Shown here piece after piece: positions 1 to 8,757 of a stretch of 64,000 nucleotides of DNA. How positions within the stretch are numbered: position 1 is the first letter of the stretch; every line of letters starts with the position of its first letter. Source of the DNA: Schaalia hyovaginalis (lineage in GTDB: Bacteria; Actinomycetota; Actinomycetes; Actinomycetales; Actinomycetaceae); contig NZ_JACHMK010000001.1 of the NCBI RefSeq assembly GCF_014208035.1, forward strand, positions 682,001 through 746,000, in the 5' to 3' direction. Below the pieces are notes generated by a model. It was not told where the DNA came from. It ran no database searches and saw nothing but the letters and a program-made list of their open reading frames with translations. The position numbers and the translations under genes are program-made.

Positions 1-261
1 GGCACTTACCACGTCTACCTCAAGTATGCTTCGCAGACGATGCGCGGCCTCAACTCCGACGGGACGAAGTACGAGACTCCGGACGTTCCCTGGGTCACCT
101 ACTTCACCGGCTCCTACGCTTTCCACGGTGCACCGTGGCGCTCCTCCTTCGGCTGGTCCGGACCGGGCGGCTCGCACGGCTGCGTGAACATGCCGGTGAC
201 CGCTGCGAAGTTCATCTACGACTGGTCGGAGATCGGTACGACGGTGGTCTCGCACTACTGA
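1..261 (+). CDS. L,D-transpeptidase (YkuD), C-terminal part
   Basis: Reading frame 1 is open from the first base to a TGA at 259-261, so only the last 86 residues of a longer gene are in the window. The fragment carries the YkuD catalytic signature: a His about two-thirds along (AFHGAPW) followed by SHGCVNMP, whose Cys is the nucleophile that attacks the tetrapeptide stem and makes 3-3 peptidoglycan cross-links. Family members are exported enzymes or lipoproteins; the export signal would lie outside the window. It is convergent with menB and separated from it by a strong hairpin. Confidence 0.88.
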   Translation, partial: GTYHVYLKYASQTMRGLNSDGTKYETPDVPWVTYFTGSYAFHGAPWRSSFGWSGPGGSHGCVNMPVTAAKFIYDWSEIGTTVVSHY

Positions 262-299
262 GGCCGATCCCTTCGACGGGGGCGCGATCGGCGGAACGC

Positions 300-335
300 G
301 GGTGGGGGCGGACTCTTCGGAGTCCGCCCCCACCC
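300..335. terminator. bidirectional terminator hairpin between convergent genes
   Basis: A perfect 16-bp stem (300-315 with 320-335) closed by a TTCG tetraloop lies between the L,D-transpeptidase end and the menB end. There is no U-tract, as is common for hairpin terminators in high-G+C actinobacteria. Confidence 0.8.
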
Positions 336-346
336 GCATCCGCGTC

Positions 347-1327
347 TCAGTAGTAATACGGGTGCCCGCTCCAGTCGGGCGCGCGGTGCTCGAGGAAGGC
401 GTCGCGGCCCTCCTGGGCCTCGGGCGTCATGTACGCCATGCGCGTCGCCTCCCCCGCGAAGACCTGCTGGCCCGCCATTCCGTCGTCGGCGAGATTGAAG
501 GCGAACTTCAGCATGCGGATCGCCTGCGGGGACTTGGAGGCGATCGTGGCGGCCCATTCGAGCGCCGTCTCCTCGAGACGGGAATGGGGGACCGCGGCGT
601 TGACCACCCCCCAGCGTTCGGCCGTTTCGGCGTCGTAGCGGTGCGCCAGGAAGAAGATCTCGCGCGCCCGCTTGTCCCCGACCTGGCGGGCGAGCAGGGC
701 CGAGCCGTAGCCCGCATCGAAGGATCCGACGTTCGCGTCGGTCTGCATGAAGGCCGCGTGCTCCTTAGAGGCGATCGACAGGTCGCAGACCACGTTGAGG
801 GAGTGCCCGCCGCCCGCCGCCCAACCGGGCACCGCCGCGATGACGACCTTCGGCATCTGCCGGATCAAACGCTGCACCTCGAGGATGTGCAGGCGGCCGG
901 CGCGCGCGGGGTCGACCTGCTCGCGCCGGGTCGCGGTGTCGGCCTGCGAGTCGGCACCCTCGACCTCGTAGCGATAGCCGTCGGCGCCGCGCACCCTCTG
1001 GTCGCCGCCCGAGCAGAAGGAATAACCGCCGTCCTTCGCGCTCGGGCCGTTGCCGGTGAGGATGACTGCCGCCACGTCGCTCGTCTGGCGCGCGTGGTCG
1101 AGGCAGCGGTACAGCTCGTCGACGGTCGTCGGCCGGAAGGCGTTGCGGATATCGGGCCGGTCGAAGGCGATGCGCACGACCGGCATGTCCTCGCCCGCGG
1201 GGCGGCCGTCCGCCTCCGCCCCGCGCGAGATCCCGCGGTGGTACGTGAGGTCGTGGAGGTCGAAGCCTGCGACTTCGCGCCACCGGCTCGGATCGAAGGT
1301 GTCGGAGATGAAGGAAAGCGCGCTCAT
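347..1327 (-). CDS. menB: 1,4-dihydroxy-2-naphthoyl-CoA synthase (MenB)
   Basis: MenB closes the second ring of the naphthoquinone, converting o-succinylbenzoyl-CoA to 1,4-dihydroxy-2-naphthoyl-CoA in the cytoplasm. The 326-residue product is a crotonase-fold protein with the MenB hallmarks: the oxyanion-hole segments CSGGDQ (about 105-110) and GWAAGGGHS (about 168-176), the catalytic-loop TDANVGSFDAGYG (about 196-208) and an aromatic C-terminus ending HPYYY. The length is close to that of mycobacterial MenB. It is transcribed away from menC-menD. The ATG at 1327 has no Shine-Dalgarno sequence but sits 6 nt after TAGGCT, which suggests a leaderless mRNA. Confidence 0.95.
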   Translation of the reverse strand: MSALSFISDTFDPSRWREVAGFDLHDLTYHRGISRGAEADGRPAGEDMPVVRIAFDRPDIRNAFRPTTVDELYRCLDHARQTSDVAAVILTGNGPSAKDGGYSFCSGGDQRVRGADGYRYEVEGADSQADTATRREQVDPARAGRLHILEVQRLIRQMPKVVIAAVPGWAAGGGHSLNVVCDLSIASKEHAAFMQTDANVGSFDAGYGSALLARQVGDKRAREIFFLAHRYDAETAERWGVVNAAVPHSRLEETALEWAATIASKSPQAIRMLKFAFNLADDGMAGQQVFAGEATRMAYMTPEAQEGRDAFLEHRAPDWSGHPYYY

Positions 1328-1333
1328 GCCGCA

Positions 1334-1339
1334 AGCCTA
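1334..1339 (-). promoter_or_regulatory. leaderless -10 element for menB
   Basis: On the minus strand TAGGCT ends 6 nt before the menB ATG, so transcription would start at or next to the A of the start codon. It fits the actinobacterial TANNNT pattern. Confidence 0.6.
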
Positions 1340-1497
1340 CGCAAGGAGGGGCTCCTCCTGCGCCGCAAGGCCTTCGTCCGCCTCCCCGAGACCCCGCGCC
1401 CGCCGCGCCCCCGTCACCGGGGGAGCGGCGGGGAGGCCGGGTCGTTCCTCGCCGACCGCTCCGCGTCCGCGCGGATGGAGACGCCCGTGAGGCCGGG

Positions 1498-1503
1498 TAG
1501 TCT
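1498..1503 (+). promoter_or_regulatory. leaderless -10 element for the 1510 gene / menCD operon
   Basis: TAGTCT followed by 6 nt and then ATG at 1510, with no Shine-Dalgarno between. It would drive the unknown gene and, through ATGA overlaps, menC and menD. Confidence 0.6.
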
Positions 1504-1509
1504 TCGGGC

Positions 1510-2616
1510 ATGACCGAGATGCCCGTCTTCACGATCCCTCCGGCATCCGCGCACGGCCTCGCCTTCGCCCTGGACTGCGCGCGCGCCGAAGCGGGTGCGC
1601 GCTCCTGGATCGCCCGATTCGAGGACGCTGCGCGGATGAGCGAGTCCGAACGATCCGGGCGGGCGGTCCTCGCCGCCGCCCACGGAGCCGCGGGTGCGCA
1701 GGGCGGCGCGGGCGAGAGCCTCGTCGCCGCGGGGAGCGAACTCGACGAGGCGCTGGGCTCCCTCGCGGCCCGCGACGATGAACTCGCCGGGATCGTTCTC
1801 CTCTGCGCGGATCCGGAAGGATCCGGGCCGCTCAGGGCCTGGCACCGAAGCGCCTGGGAGGCGGGGTACGCTCCCCGGATCCTGCGGCCCGATGAACGGG
1901 GGCTCGCGCTGACGCGGGCGTGCCGTCTTGCGATCGTCGAGGGAGGGCTCGGGTGCGAGCTCATCGAGGACCTGTGCGGGCGGGGCCTCCAGGTGATCCG
2001 GGACGAGTCCGCTGAGGACGGGCATCCGCGTTTCGCGGATTCGGGAATAGTGGCGCATCGCATCTCCCGGGCGCATCGGGCCTTCTTTGAGTCGGGGGGC
2101 GGCGTGCCTTCGCCGGGGGACGGGCCGGGACCCCTGCTCCGGGACGTGTCGCCGCTCTTGCACCGCGCCATGGACCTCCTGGGCGATCCGGCTCCCGCTC
2201 CGAGGACCCTGAACGCCTCGCCACCGCCGCTTCGGGGCATCGGGGCCTCGGCGCAGTTGATCGCCTCCGTCCCCGACGCCTCAGGGCCCGCCATCACTCG
2301 CGAGCCGATCGCATCGGGCGGGCTGTGGAGGATCTCGGCGCGCCTGGACGCCGCGACCAGCCGCGGGCTGCTCGCCCTCGTTGCCGCAGTCGCGCATCTG
2401 GCGCCCCCGCATCCCGAAATGCCCGACGGGGTCGAGTGCGCGCGTCGATCCGGGGCGCTGCTCCTCTTCAATCATGCCGATCGCGCGCGCGAGCTCTCGG
2501 CGATCATCGGCCGTGACGCCGTTTCGGGATCGGAGTGCACGGGGCATGCGCTCCTGGGACCGGCCTCGGCGATGCTCGTCGTCGGGGCGGGCGAAGATCC
2601 TCGGAGGCGGGCATGA
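1510..2616 (+). CDS. protein of unknown function in the menB-menC interval
   Basis: I do not recognise this 368-residue Ala/Gly/Arg-rich protein. It has no signal peptide, no clear membrane segment and no motif I can name. It lies where an o-succinylbenzoate-CoA ligase (MenE) might be expected, but I see neither the P-loop-like SSGSTGxPK motif nor the GRxDD adenylation signature, so MenE is not supported. Reasons to think it is a real gene: third positions are strongly G/C, TAGTCT stands 6 nt before the ATG, and its TGA overlaps the menC start in an ATGA arrangement with a GGAGG inside its own last codons. A menaquinone-related role is inferred from position only. Confidence 0.6.
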   Translation: MTEMPVFTIPPASAHGLAFALDCARAEAGARSWIARFEDAARMSESERSGRAVLAAAHGAAGAQGGAGESLVAAGSELDEALGSLAARDDELAGIVLLCADPEGSGPLRAWHRSAWEAGYAPRILRPDERGLALTRACRLAIVEGGLGCELIEDLCGRGLQVIRDESAEDGHPRFADSGIVAHRISRAHRAFFESGGGVPSPGDGPGPLLRDVSPLLHRAMDLLGDPAPAPRTLNASPPPLRGIGASAQLIASVPDASGPAITREPIASGGLWRISARLDAATSRGLLALVAAVAHLAPPHPEMPDGVECARRSGALLLFNHADRARELSAIIGRDAVSGSECTGHALLGPASAMLVVGAGEDPRRRA

Positions 2617-3686
2617 TGGACGCCATGCCCCTACCTCGGAACTCCGCCCGGCTCTCGCGGATCGACATCCGCGCCCTCCCCTCGCACGTGCGCGCGGTCC
2701 TCGGGGGCATCGACGAGGTCCTCGTCTACGATCTCGCGATGAACGTCCGCTTCCGCCGGGTGACGAGCCGGGACGGCCTCCTGCTCCACGGGGAGTCCGG
2801 CTGGGCGGAGGCCGCTCCTTTCTGGGATTACGATCCGGCCGAGTCCTCGACGTGGCTCGAGGGGGCGATCGATGCGGCCTCCTCGCCGGGGCCCCGTCTT
2901 CACCGCGATGCGGTCCCCGTGAATGTGACGATCCCGGTGGTCTCCGCCGAATCGGCGCGGGATCGCGTCATCCGATCGCGGGGCTGTGCGACCGCCAAGG
3001 TGAAGGTCGCCGATCCGGGAGCGCGTCTCGAGGACGACGCTGAACGGGTGCGCGCGGTTGCCCGGGCGCTCGCCGAGACGGTCGGGGATGAGGGCCGCGT
3101 CCGAGTGGATGCGAACGCGGCGTGGACGGCGGATGAGGCGATCGCCGCGATCGAGCTCCTCGACGAGGCGGCCGAGGCGGTGGGCGGTCTTCAGTACGTG
3201 GAGCAGCCCTGCGCGAGCGTCGAGGAGCTCGCGCGGGTGCGTCGCGCGGTTCGGGCTCCCATCGCCGCCGACGAGTCCATTCGCCGCGCTTCGGATCCCG
3301 TGGCGGTCGCGCGCGCGGGCGCCGCCGATGTCGCGGTCATCAAGATCGCTCCGCTCGGCGGGATCCGCAGGGCTTTGAGGATCGGGGAGGAGACGGGCCT
3401 GCGACTGGTCGTCTCCTCCGCCCTCGAATCCTCGATCGGCCTCCAGGTCGCAGTCCGCGCCGCCGCGTCGATCCCCGGGGAGGTCCTCGCCTGCGGGCTC
3501 GCGACCGCCTCTTTCCTCGCCTCCGATGTCGTCGCCGAGCCCGTGCGGGTCGAGGCCGGCTCGCTGCCCCTTCGCGAGCTCGAGCCCGATCTGCGACTCC
3601 TCGCCTCGCCGGTCGATGAGGCCCTTCGCGCGCGCTGGATCGATCGCCTCGACGCCATGGCCGTACACCTCGGGGAGCGCCGATGA
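2613..3686 (+). CDS. menC: o-succinylbenzoate synthase (MenC)
   Basis: MenC dehydrates SHCHC to o-succinylbenzoate. The 357-residue enolase-superfamily protein shows the expected catalytic parts in order: KVKV (Lys about 129/131, the KxK base), DANAAW (Asp 167), EQPC (Glu 197), ADES (Asp 220) as the three metal ligands, and IKIAPLGG (Lys 244), then SSALESSIG. The open frame begins further upstream, but ATG 2613 is chosen because GGAGG at 2603-2607 stands 5 nt before it and it overlaps the previous stop (ATGA); ATG 2616 is an alternative. It overlaps menD by 4 nt, which implies translational coupling. Confidence 0.93.
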   Translation: MMDAMPLPRNSARLSRIDIRALPSHVRAVLGGIDEVLVYDLAMNVRFRRVTSRDGLLLHGESGWAEAAPFWDYDPAESSTWLEGAIDAASSPGPRLHRDAVPVNVTIPVVSAESARDRVIRSRGCATAKVKVADPGARLEDDAERVRAVARALAETVGDEGRVRVDANAAWTADEAIAAIELLDEAAEAVGGLQYVEQPCASVEELARVRRAVRAPIAADESIRRASDPVAVARAGAADVAVIKIAPLGGIRRALRIGEETGLRLVVSSALESSIGLQVAVRAAASIPGEVLACGLATASFLASDVVAEPVRVEAGSLPLRELEPDLRLLASPVDEALRARWIDRLDAMAVHLGERR

Positions 3687-5413
3687 GTCATCCCTCCGAA
3701 CTGCTCGCCCGCTTGCTGCTCTCCGCCTTGATCTCGGCGGGGGTGCGCGACGTCGTCTACTGCCCCGGTTCGCGATCGGCGCCGCTCGCCTATGCGCTGG
3801 CGGCCGCGGTCGACGCCGGCCTCGTCCGCGCCCATGTCCGCCTCGACGAGCGTTCGGCCTGCTTCCTCGCGGTCGGATTGTCGAGGGCGGGCCGGCGAGA
3901 CGACTCGTCCCCCGACGATCCTGCTCTCAGGCGCCGTCCGGCGCCGGTCGCGATCGTCACGACCTCCGGGGGAGCGGTTGCGGAACTGCACGCGGGAGTC
4001 GCCGAGGCCCATCATTCGCGCCTTCCCCTGATCGTGGTGAGCGCGGATCGGCCCGCGGAGATGCAAGGGGTGGGAGCATCCCAGACGACGACGCAGGCGG
4101 GGATCTTCGGGCCGCATGCGCGCGCCTGCCTCGATCTGCCCGCCGACTCCCCGCCCGGTCCGGGTCTGGTCTCGCGCATCGGGCGCGTCCTCGCCCGCGC
4201 CCAGGGGCTGCCCTCGGGGAGCGCGGGCCCCGTTCAGATCAACATCGCCTTCCGGGATCCCCTCACGCCCCGGGGGGGCTCGATCGCGGCTCCCCCCTTC
4301 TCCTTGGAGGGGTCCGCGCCCGCGCGCGTGCATCCGAGCCCGCCCGTTCCGCTCGAATGGGAGCAGGCGGTCGAAGGCGGTCTGCGCACGGTCATCATCG
4401 CCGGTGACGCCGCTGATCCCGAGGCGTCGCGCTGGGCCGCGGCGGCGCGGCTCCCGATCCTCGCCGAGCCCACCAGCGGCCTCGCCTTCGATGAGCTCCG
4501 TATCCCCTTCGAGCAGTCGCTCCTCGAATCCGGGCTGGCCGAGCGGATCGAACAGGTCATCGTCACGGGCAGGCCGACGCTGTCGCGGCCCGTATCGGCC
4601 CTCCTCGCCCGTCGGGATCTGCGGATCATCGTCGTGGATCCGACGAATGAATGGACCGACGTCGCGGGAGCCGCGGCTCTCGTCGTGCCCGCGCTCGCGG
4701 CGCCGCCCGCAGATCCGGACGGGCGGATCCCGGACGGCTCCTGGCTCGAGCAGTGGCGCGCCCTCGCCCGATCCGCGGGTGAAAGGATCGGAGGCGTCCT
4801 CGACGCCGCCCCCCTGAGCGTCCTTCATGCGGCCCGGACCGTGTGGTCCGCCGATTCCCGGACGCTCTTCCTGGGGGCCTCCAACTCGGTGCGCGCCGCC
4901 GATCTGGTCGGAGAGCGCGGTCGCCCCCGTCGGGTCGTCTCCAACCGCGGGCTCGCGGGCATCGACGGGACGATCGCCAGCGCCATGGGCCTCGCCCTCG
5001 GCACCGGGGAGCCGGTCACCGCCCTCATGGGCGATCTGTCCTTCTTCCACGACGCCGGCGCGCTCGCCGTCCCCGCGGATGAGCCGACGCCCGATCTCCT
5101 CATCCTCGTCGCCGATGACGGGGGCGGCGGCATCTTCCGGGGATTGGAGCACGGGCGCTCGGAGAACGCCCCGACTTTCGGCCGCTGGTTCGCCACCCCT
5201 CAGCCCACCTCGATCGAGGGGCTCGCCCGGGCGCACGGGCTCGCCTACCGGGAGGCGTCGACGCGCGAAGAGCTGCGCGCTCTTCTCGACCGCGCCCCGC
5301 GGGGCGTCGTCGTGTGCAGGATCGTCTGCTCGCGCCCCGATGAGCTCCAGGACGTGAAGAAGGCGGCACAGGGCCTCGGCCTTCACAGCAAACGTACAGA
5401 TCAGATTCAGTAA
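3683..5413 (+). CDS. menD: SEPHCHC synthase (MenD)
   Basis: MenD is the thiamine-diphosphate enzyme that adds 2-oxoglutarate-derived succinic semialdehyde to isochorismate. The 576-residue protein opens with the family's SGV.D..xCPGSRSAPLA signature (about 20-36), followed by the cofactor-activating Glu in LDERSACF (Glu 56). TTSGGAVAEL follows, and near the C-terminus the ThDP/Mg segment GDLSFFHDAGAL and ADDGGGGIF. The length is typical. It starts with ATG in a 4-nt overlap with the menC stop. MenF, which makes its substrate, is encoded 2 kb downstream on the other strand. Confidence 0.95.
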   Translation: MSHPSELLARLLLSALISAGVRDVVYCPGSRSAPLAYALAAAVDAGLVRAHVRLDERSACFLAVGLSRAGRRDDSSPDDPALRRRPAPVAIVTTSGGAVAELHAGVAEAHHSRLPLIVVSADRPAEMQGVGASQTTTQAGIFGPHARACLDLPADSPPGPGLVSRIGRVLARAQGLPSGSAGPVQINIAFRDPLTPRGGSIAAPPFSLEGSAPARVHPSPPVPLEWEQAVEGGLRTVIIAGDAADPEASRWAAAARLPILAEPTSGLAFDELRIPFEQSLLESGLAERIEQVIVTGRPTLSRPVSALLARRDLRIIVVDPTNEWTDVAGAAALVVPALAAPPADPDGRIPDGSWLEQWRALARSAGERIGGVLDAAPLSVLHAARTVWSADSRTLFLGASNSVRAADLVGERGRPRRVVSNRGLAGIDGTIASAMGLALGTGEPVTALMGDLSFFHDAGALAVPADEPTPDLLILVADDGGGGIFRGLEHGRSENAPTFGRWFATPQPTSIEGLARAHGLAYREASTREELRALLDRAPRGVVVCRIVCSRPDELQDVKKAAQGLGLHSKRTDQIQ

Positions 5414-5479
5414 CAGGGAAGCCAAGGCCTGCACACTGGTGTCATCAGCCACGATCGGCCGCTTGGAAAGAAGGAGTCT

Positions 5480-7138
5480 ATGAGCGACACGCAATCGGAT
5501 CCCTACGAGGGGCAGCGTCCCGGAGCTCCGCAGGTCCCGACACCGGAACCCGAGGCGGGCGCAGAGGAATCCACGCGGATCCTTCCCCCGAATGATCAGC
5601 CCGGAGAATCGCTTCCCCTCGGCCCCGAGGCCGCCCCCGCGGTCGAGGCGGCCGCCGCGCAGGATCGGACGGCGCCGATGAGCCCCGCCTGCGATGAGGG
5701 CGCGACGCGAGCGCCCCTTGCGGACGAGACGACGCCGATGACGGCCGCCTCGGCGCCTGCTGAGGCGCAGGCGCCGCATGGCGCGCAGGCCTTCCACGGC
5801 GCGCAGGCCCCGGCTGAGGCGCAGGCGCCCCGGGCCTGGATGCCGTCCGCGGCCCCCGGGGGCCGCGGACCTCAGGGCCCGTCGGCCTGGACCGGCGCGC
5901 CTGAGGGGGCGCAGCAGATGCCCTCGGCCGTTGTCGCGCCCCCATCGACGAAGAAGGCGAAGCACGGGCCGAGCTGGTTCGCCCTGATCGTCTCGATGAT
6001 CCTGACCGCGGCGATCACCCTCTCCGCCTCCTGGGCACTCATGCAGACCCGCTCCACCGCGCGCTCCGTGCCGGTGCCGTCGACCTCCCAAGGGGCGACG
6101 ACGGTTACTCCGGTGACCTCCAGCGGGGACAGCCCCGATTGGCAGGCCGTCGCCTCCACGGTCTCGCCGGCCGTCGTCACGATCGGCGTCCAGTCCTCCT
6201 CGAGCTCCGGAGTCGGCTCCGGCGTCGTCTACAACGCCAACGGCGACATCGTGACGAACTACCACGTCATCTCGCCCGCCCTCGACGGTCAGGGGAAGAT
6301 CACCGTGACCCTCGCGGATTCTCGCCTCTACGAGGCGGAGATCGTCGGCACCGATCAGACGACGGACCTCGCCGTCATCCGATTGACCAACCCCCCGGCG
6401 GATCTCACGGTCGCGACATTCGGTTCCTCATCCGACCTCGCCGTCGGCCAGGAGGTCATGGCGGTCGGAGCGCCGCTCGGCCTGTCGAATACGGTGACGA
6501 CCGGTGTGATCTCGGCTCTCAACAGGCCCGTCGAGGTGTCCAACACCGACTCGGGATCGACGCCGAGCGACCCGAATGATCCTTTCGGTCAGCTGCCCCA
6601 GCTCCAGAACCGTTCGACGAGCTCCTCGGATTCGGTCATCACGAATGCGATCCAGGTGGACGCGTCGATCAACCCGGGCAACTCCGGCGGCCCGCTCTTC
6701 GACTCGAGCGGCAGGGTCATCGGCATCAACTCCTCGATCGCTTCGAACTCGGGGTCCTCGGGACAGGCCGGTTCGATCGGCCTCGGCTTCGCGATCCCCG
6801 TCGATCTGGTCTCCTCGGTCGCCGACCAGCTGATCGCCACCGGCTCGGCCGATCACGCCGTGCTCGGCGTGACGGTCCAGTCGGCGACGGCCGAGCTCGA
6901 CGGCGCAGCGGTCGCGGGCGCGAAGATCGTCGACGTGACCGCCGGAGGCGGGGCGGACAAGGCCGGCCTGAAGGTCGATGACGTCGTCGTCGCCGTCGAC
7001 GGTGAGACCGTCTCCTCCTCGAAGCAGCTCACCGGTTACGTCAGGCGCTACAAGGGCGGGGACGAAGTCACGGTCGCCTACGTGCGCAACGGCCAGAAGT
7101 ACGAGGTGTCGGCGACCCTCACCTCCCAGCAGGGCTGA
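5480..7138 (+). CDS. htrA: membrane-anchored HtrA-type serine protease with PDZ domain
   Basis: An envelope quality-control protease. The 552-residue product has a Pro/Ala/Glu-rich, probably disordered cytoplasmic N-terminus (about 1-160, with short repeats such as APAEAQAP). One transmembrane helix follows (about 167-188) and then an extracytoplasmic trypsin-like domain with the triad His 262 (NYHV), Asp 296 (TTDLAV) and Ser 402 (NPGNSGGPL). A C-terminal PDZ domain (about 450-548) contains VDDVVVAVDGE. It starts at ATG 5480 after AAGGAG. It stands alone between menD and a run of hairpins. The menaquinone neighbourhood gives no clue to its substrate. Confidence 0.93.
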   Translation: MSDTQSDPYEGQRPGAPQVPTPEPEAGAEESTRILPPNDQPGESLPLGPEAAPAVEAAAAQDRTAPMSPACDEGATRAPLADETTPMTAASAPAEAQAPHGAQAFHGAQAPAEAQAPRAWMPSAAPGGRGPQGPSAWTGAPEGAQQMPSAVVAPPSTKKAKHGPSWFALIVSMILTAAITLSASWALMQTRSTARSVPVPSTSQGATTVTPVTSSGDSPDWQAVASTVSPAVVTIGVQSSSSSGVGSGVVYNANGDIVTNYHVISPALDGQGKITVTLADSRLYEAEIVGTDQTTDLAVIRLTNPPADLTVATFGSSSDLAVGQEVMAVGAPLGLSNTVTTGVISALNRPVEVSNTDSGSTPSDPNDPFGQLPQLQNRSTSSSDSVITNAIQVDASINPGNSGGPLFDSSGRVIGINSSIASNSGSSGQAGSIGLGFAIPVDLVSSVADQLIATGSADHAVLGVTVQSATAELDGAAVAGAKIVDVTAGGGADKAGLKVDDVVVAVDGETVSSSKQLTGYVRRYKGGDEVTVAYVRNGQKYEVSATLTSQQG

Positions 7139-7152
7139 GCGCCGGGCTTGAG

Positions 7153-7192
7153 CGGCTGTGGGCCCGTCCGCGTGCGGACGGGCCCACAGCCG
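7153..7192. terminator. 18-bp perfect hairpin downstream of htrA
   Basis: Arms 7153-7170 and 7175-7192 are perfectly complementary around a CGTG loop. This is the first of three consecutive hairpins between the convergent htrA and menF genes. Confidence 0.8.
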
Positions 7193-7216
7193 TTGCCGGT
7201 CCCGGGACCGGCAACG
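7191..7216. repeat. 26-bp perfect palindrome in the htrA-menF intergenic region
   Basis: Positions 7191-7203 and 7204-7216 form an uninterrupted palindrome centred on CCCGGG, directly abutting the htrA terminator. As RNA it would form a short hairpin with a few central bases unpaired. It may be a second terminator arm or a protein site. Confidence 0.6.
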
Positions 7217-7238
7217 GGACGGGCCGCAAATGGCGGGG

Positions 7239-7270
7239 GGGGGACTCGGAGCCCGCGCTCCGAGTCCCCC
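7239..7270. terminator. third hairpin, 14-bp stem
   Basis: Arms 7239-7252 and 7257-7270 pair perfectly around CCGC, inside a run of nine G residues. It probably terminates menF transcription arriving from the right or acts in both directions. Confidence 0.7.
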
Positions 7271-7362
7271 CGCCGTCATGCGCATCGATGGGGGAGCGCG
7301 CTCTTCGGGGACGGCGCCGCGGCGTCGTCCCGGCATCGCTGTCGGCACGAGCGCCGGGCGGC

Positions 7363-8616
7363 TCAGGAAAGCGGATCCACCCCGAGCGCGTCGAGGAGCG
7401 GCCTCATCTTCCGGCGGGTCTCGACCAGCTCGTCCGAGGGGTCCGAATCCGGCATGATCCCGGCACCGGCGAACACCCGGAGCGCACGGCCCTCGTCTTC
7501 GAGACGACCGCAGCGCAGCGCGATGCAGAATTCGCCCTCGCCCTCGGCGTCGACCCAACCGACCGGCCCCGAGTAGCGGCCGCGCTCGGTCCTCTCGAGC
7601 TCTTCGAGGAGGGCGAGCGCTGCTTCGCGCGGGGTTCCGCAGACGGCTGCGGTCGGATGCAGCGCCGCGACGGCATCGAGCAGCGTGAGGCCTCCGAGAG
7701 CCGCGTCGACGTCAGTCGCCAGGTGCGCGACATTGGGCAGATCGAGGATGAAGGGATCGCCCGGCTCGCGGAGCGACTCGACGAGGGGGGCGAGGGCATT
7801 CGTCACGGATTCGACGGCGATCTCGTGCTCGCGCAGGTTCTTCGAGGACTTCAAAAGCTCCGCTCCGCGCCCCGCGGGGGCGGTTCCGGCCAGGACGCGC
7901 GAACGGAGGCGCCCTCCGGCGGCAGAGGCGAGCATCTCCGGCGAGGCTCCGATGAGTCCGTCGACCGCGAAGCGCCAGGTCGACGGGTAGAGCTCGTCGA
8001 GGCGCGCGAGGAGGAACCTCGGGTCGATCGCCGCATCGGCGCGAAGGAGCATGTCGCGCGTCATCACGGCTTTGGAGGCCTCGCCCGCGACGAGGCGGTC
8101 GACGAGCTCTGCCACCGACTCGGTCCATTCGGCCTGGGTCATCCGCCCGATCTCCGTGCGCACATTCCGGGAGGGGAGAGGGCGTCCGCGCCGGCCGCGG
8201 TCGAGGAGCTCCAGCGGATCCGGAGCCCGGTCGATCCCCGTCGAGACGGCCCAGCGCGAACCGCCCTCGTCGATGACGAGGATCTCGGGGACGATGAGCG
8301 TCGAGGACGCGTCCGCCGAGAACCCGAAGGAACCGAAGGCGGTCAGCCGGTTCGGCGCCGAGGGCGGCCGATCGATCCGCGCCCGCTTGCGGATCGCCTC
8401 CCACCAGCGTCCCGCATCGGCGATGGCGCCCTCCCCGGCGCCGGTCCAGGCAGCGGAGGCGCCCCAGCCAACCATCGAGCGCCGGAACCCCAGCCAGGTG
8501 AGCGGCGGGGCATCGGCCGGCAGGAGGTCGAGGAGGGGCGTCGATTCCCACCGCGTGTCCTCGAGAGAGGTGATGCGCGCGCGGAGCTGCGCGTTCGCGG
8601 AGGCGTCGATCTGCAT
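7363..8616 (-). CDS. menF: isochorismate synthase (MenF)
   Basis: Isomerises chorismate to isochorismate, the entry step of menaquinone synthesis. The 417-residue protein has the chorismate-binding fold, with IGASPEMLAS, the basic GRLRSRVLAGTAPAG, KNLREHEIAVESV (Mg-binding Glu) and HPTAAVCGTP (catalytic His, about residue 320) in the usual order. The frame stays open far upstream through menG; ATG 8616 is chosen because the product then has normal family length and TAGACT lies 7 nt before it. The Lys of GEASKAVMTRD is in the position used by the water-activating base of isochorismate synthases. It is divergent from menG. Confidence 0.92.
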   Translation of the reverse strand: MQIDASANAQLRARITSLEDTRWESTPLLDLLPADAPPLTWLGFRRSMVGWGASAAWTGAGEGAIADAGRWWEAIRKRARIDRPPSAPNRLTAFGSFGFSADASSTLIVPEILVIDEGGSRWAVSTGIDRAPDPLELLDRGRRGRPLPSRNVRTEIGRMTQAEWTESVAELVDRLVAGEASKAVMTRDMLLRADAAIDPRFLLARLDELYPSTWRFAVDGLIGASPEMLASAAGGRLRSRVLAGTAPAGRGAELLKSSKNLREHEIAVESVTNALAPLVESLREPGDPFILDLPNVAHLATDVDAALGGLTLLDAVAALHPTAAVCGTPREAALALLEELERTERGRYSGPVGWVDAEGEGEFCIALRCGRLEDEGRALRVFAGAGIMPDSDPSDELVETRRKMRPLLDALGVDPLS

Positions 8617-8623
8617 GGCGGAC

Positions 8624-8629
8624 AGTCTA
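8624..8629 (-). promoter_or_regulatory. leaderless -10 element for menF
   Basis: Minus-strand TAGACT is followed by 7 nt and then the menF ATG at 8616, with no Shine-Dalgarno. The 141-bp divergent region 8617-8757 serves both menF and menG. Confidence 0.6.
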
Positions 8630-8757
8630 CCCGCGCCATCGCTCCCCGCCCCGGGCGGGGGAGCCGCCGGAAGGGGAGGCGGCGACGGCGGAGGGGGATC
8701 GCGGTGGGGCGGGCGGCCGGTGAGGCCCCGTGCGCGGGAGCGTGGGAGGATGGGGGC

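Noticed and set aside
765..2471. Long minus-strand open frame (568 codons) across menB and the 1510 gene
   Set aside because: It is Arg/Pro/Ser-rich with no domain, overlaps menB in another frame and crosses the menB promoter; it is a by-product of high G+C.
1510..2616. Annotation of this gene as menE
   Set aside because: Position would suit, but none of the adenylate-forming enzyme motifs can be seen.
3191..6265. 1024-codon minus-strand open frame opposite menC, menD and htrA
   Set aside because: Low-complexity Arg/Gly/Asp sequence antisense to three well-supported genes.
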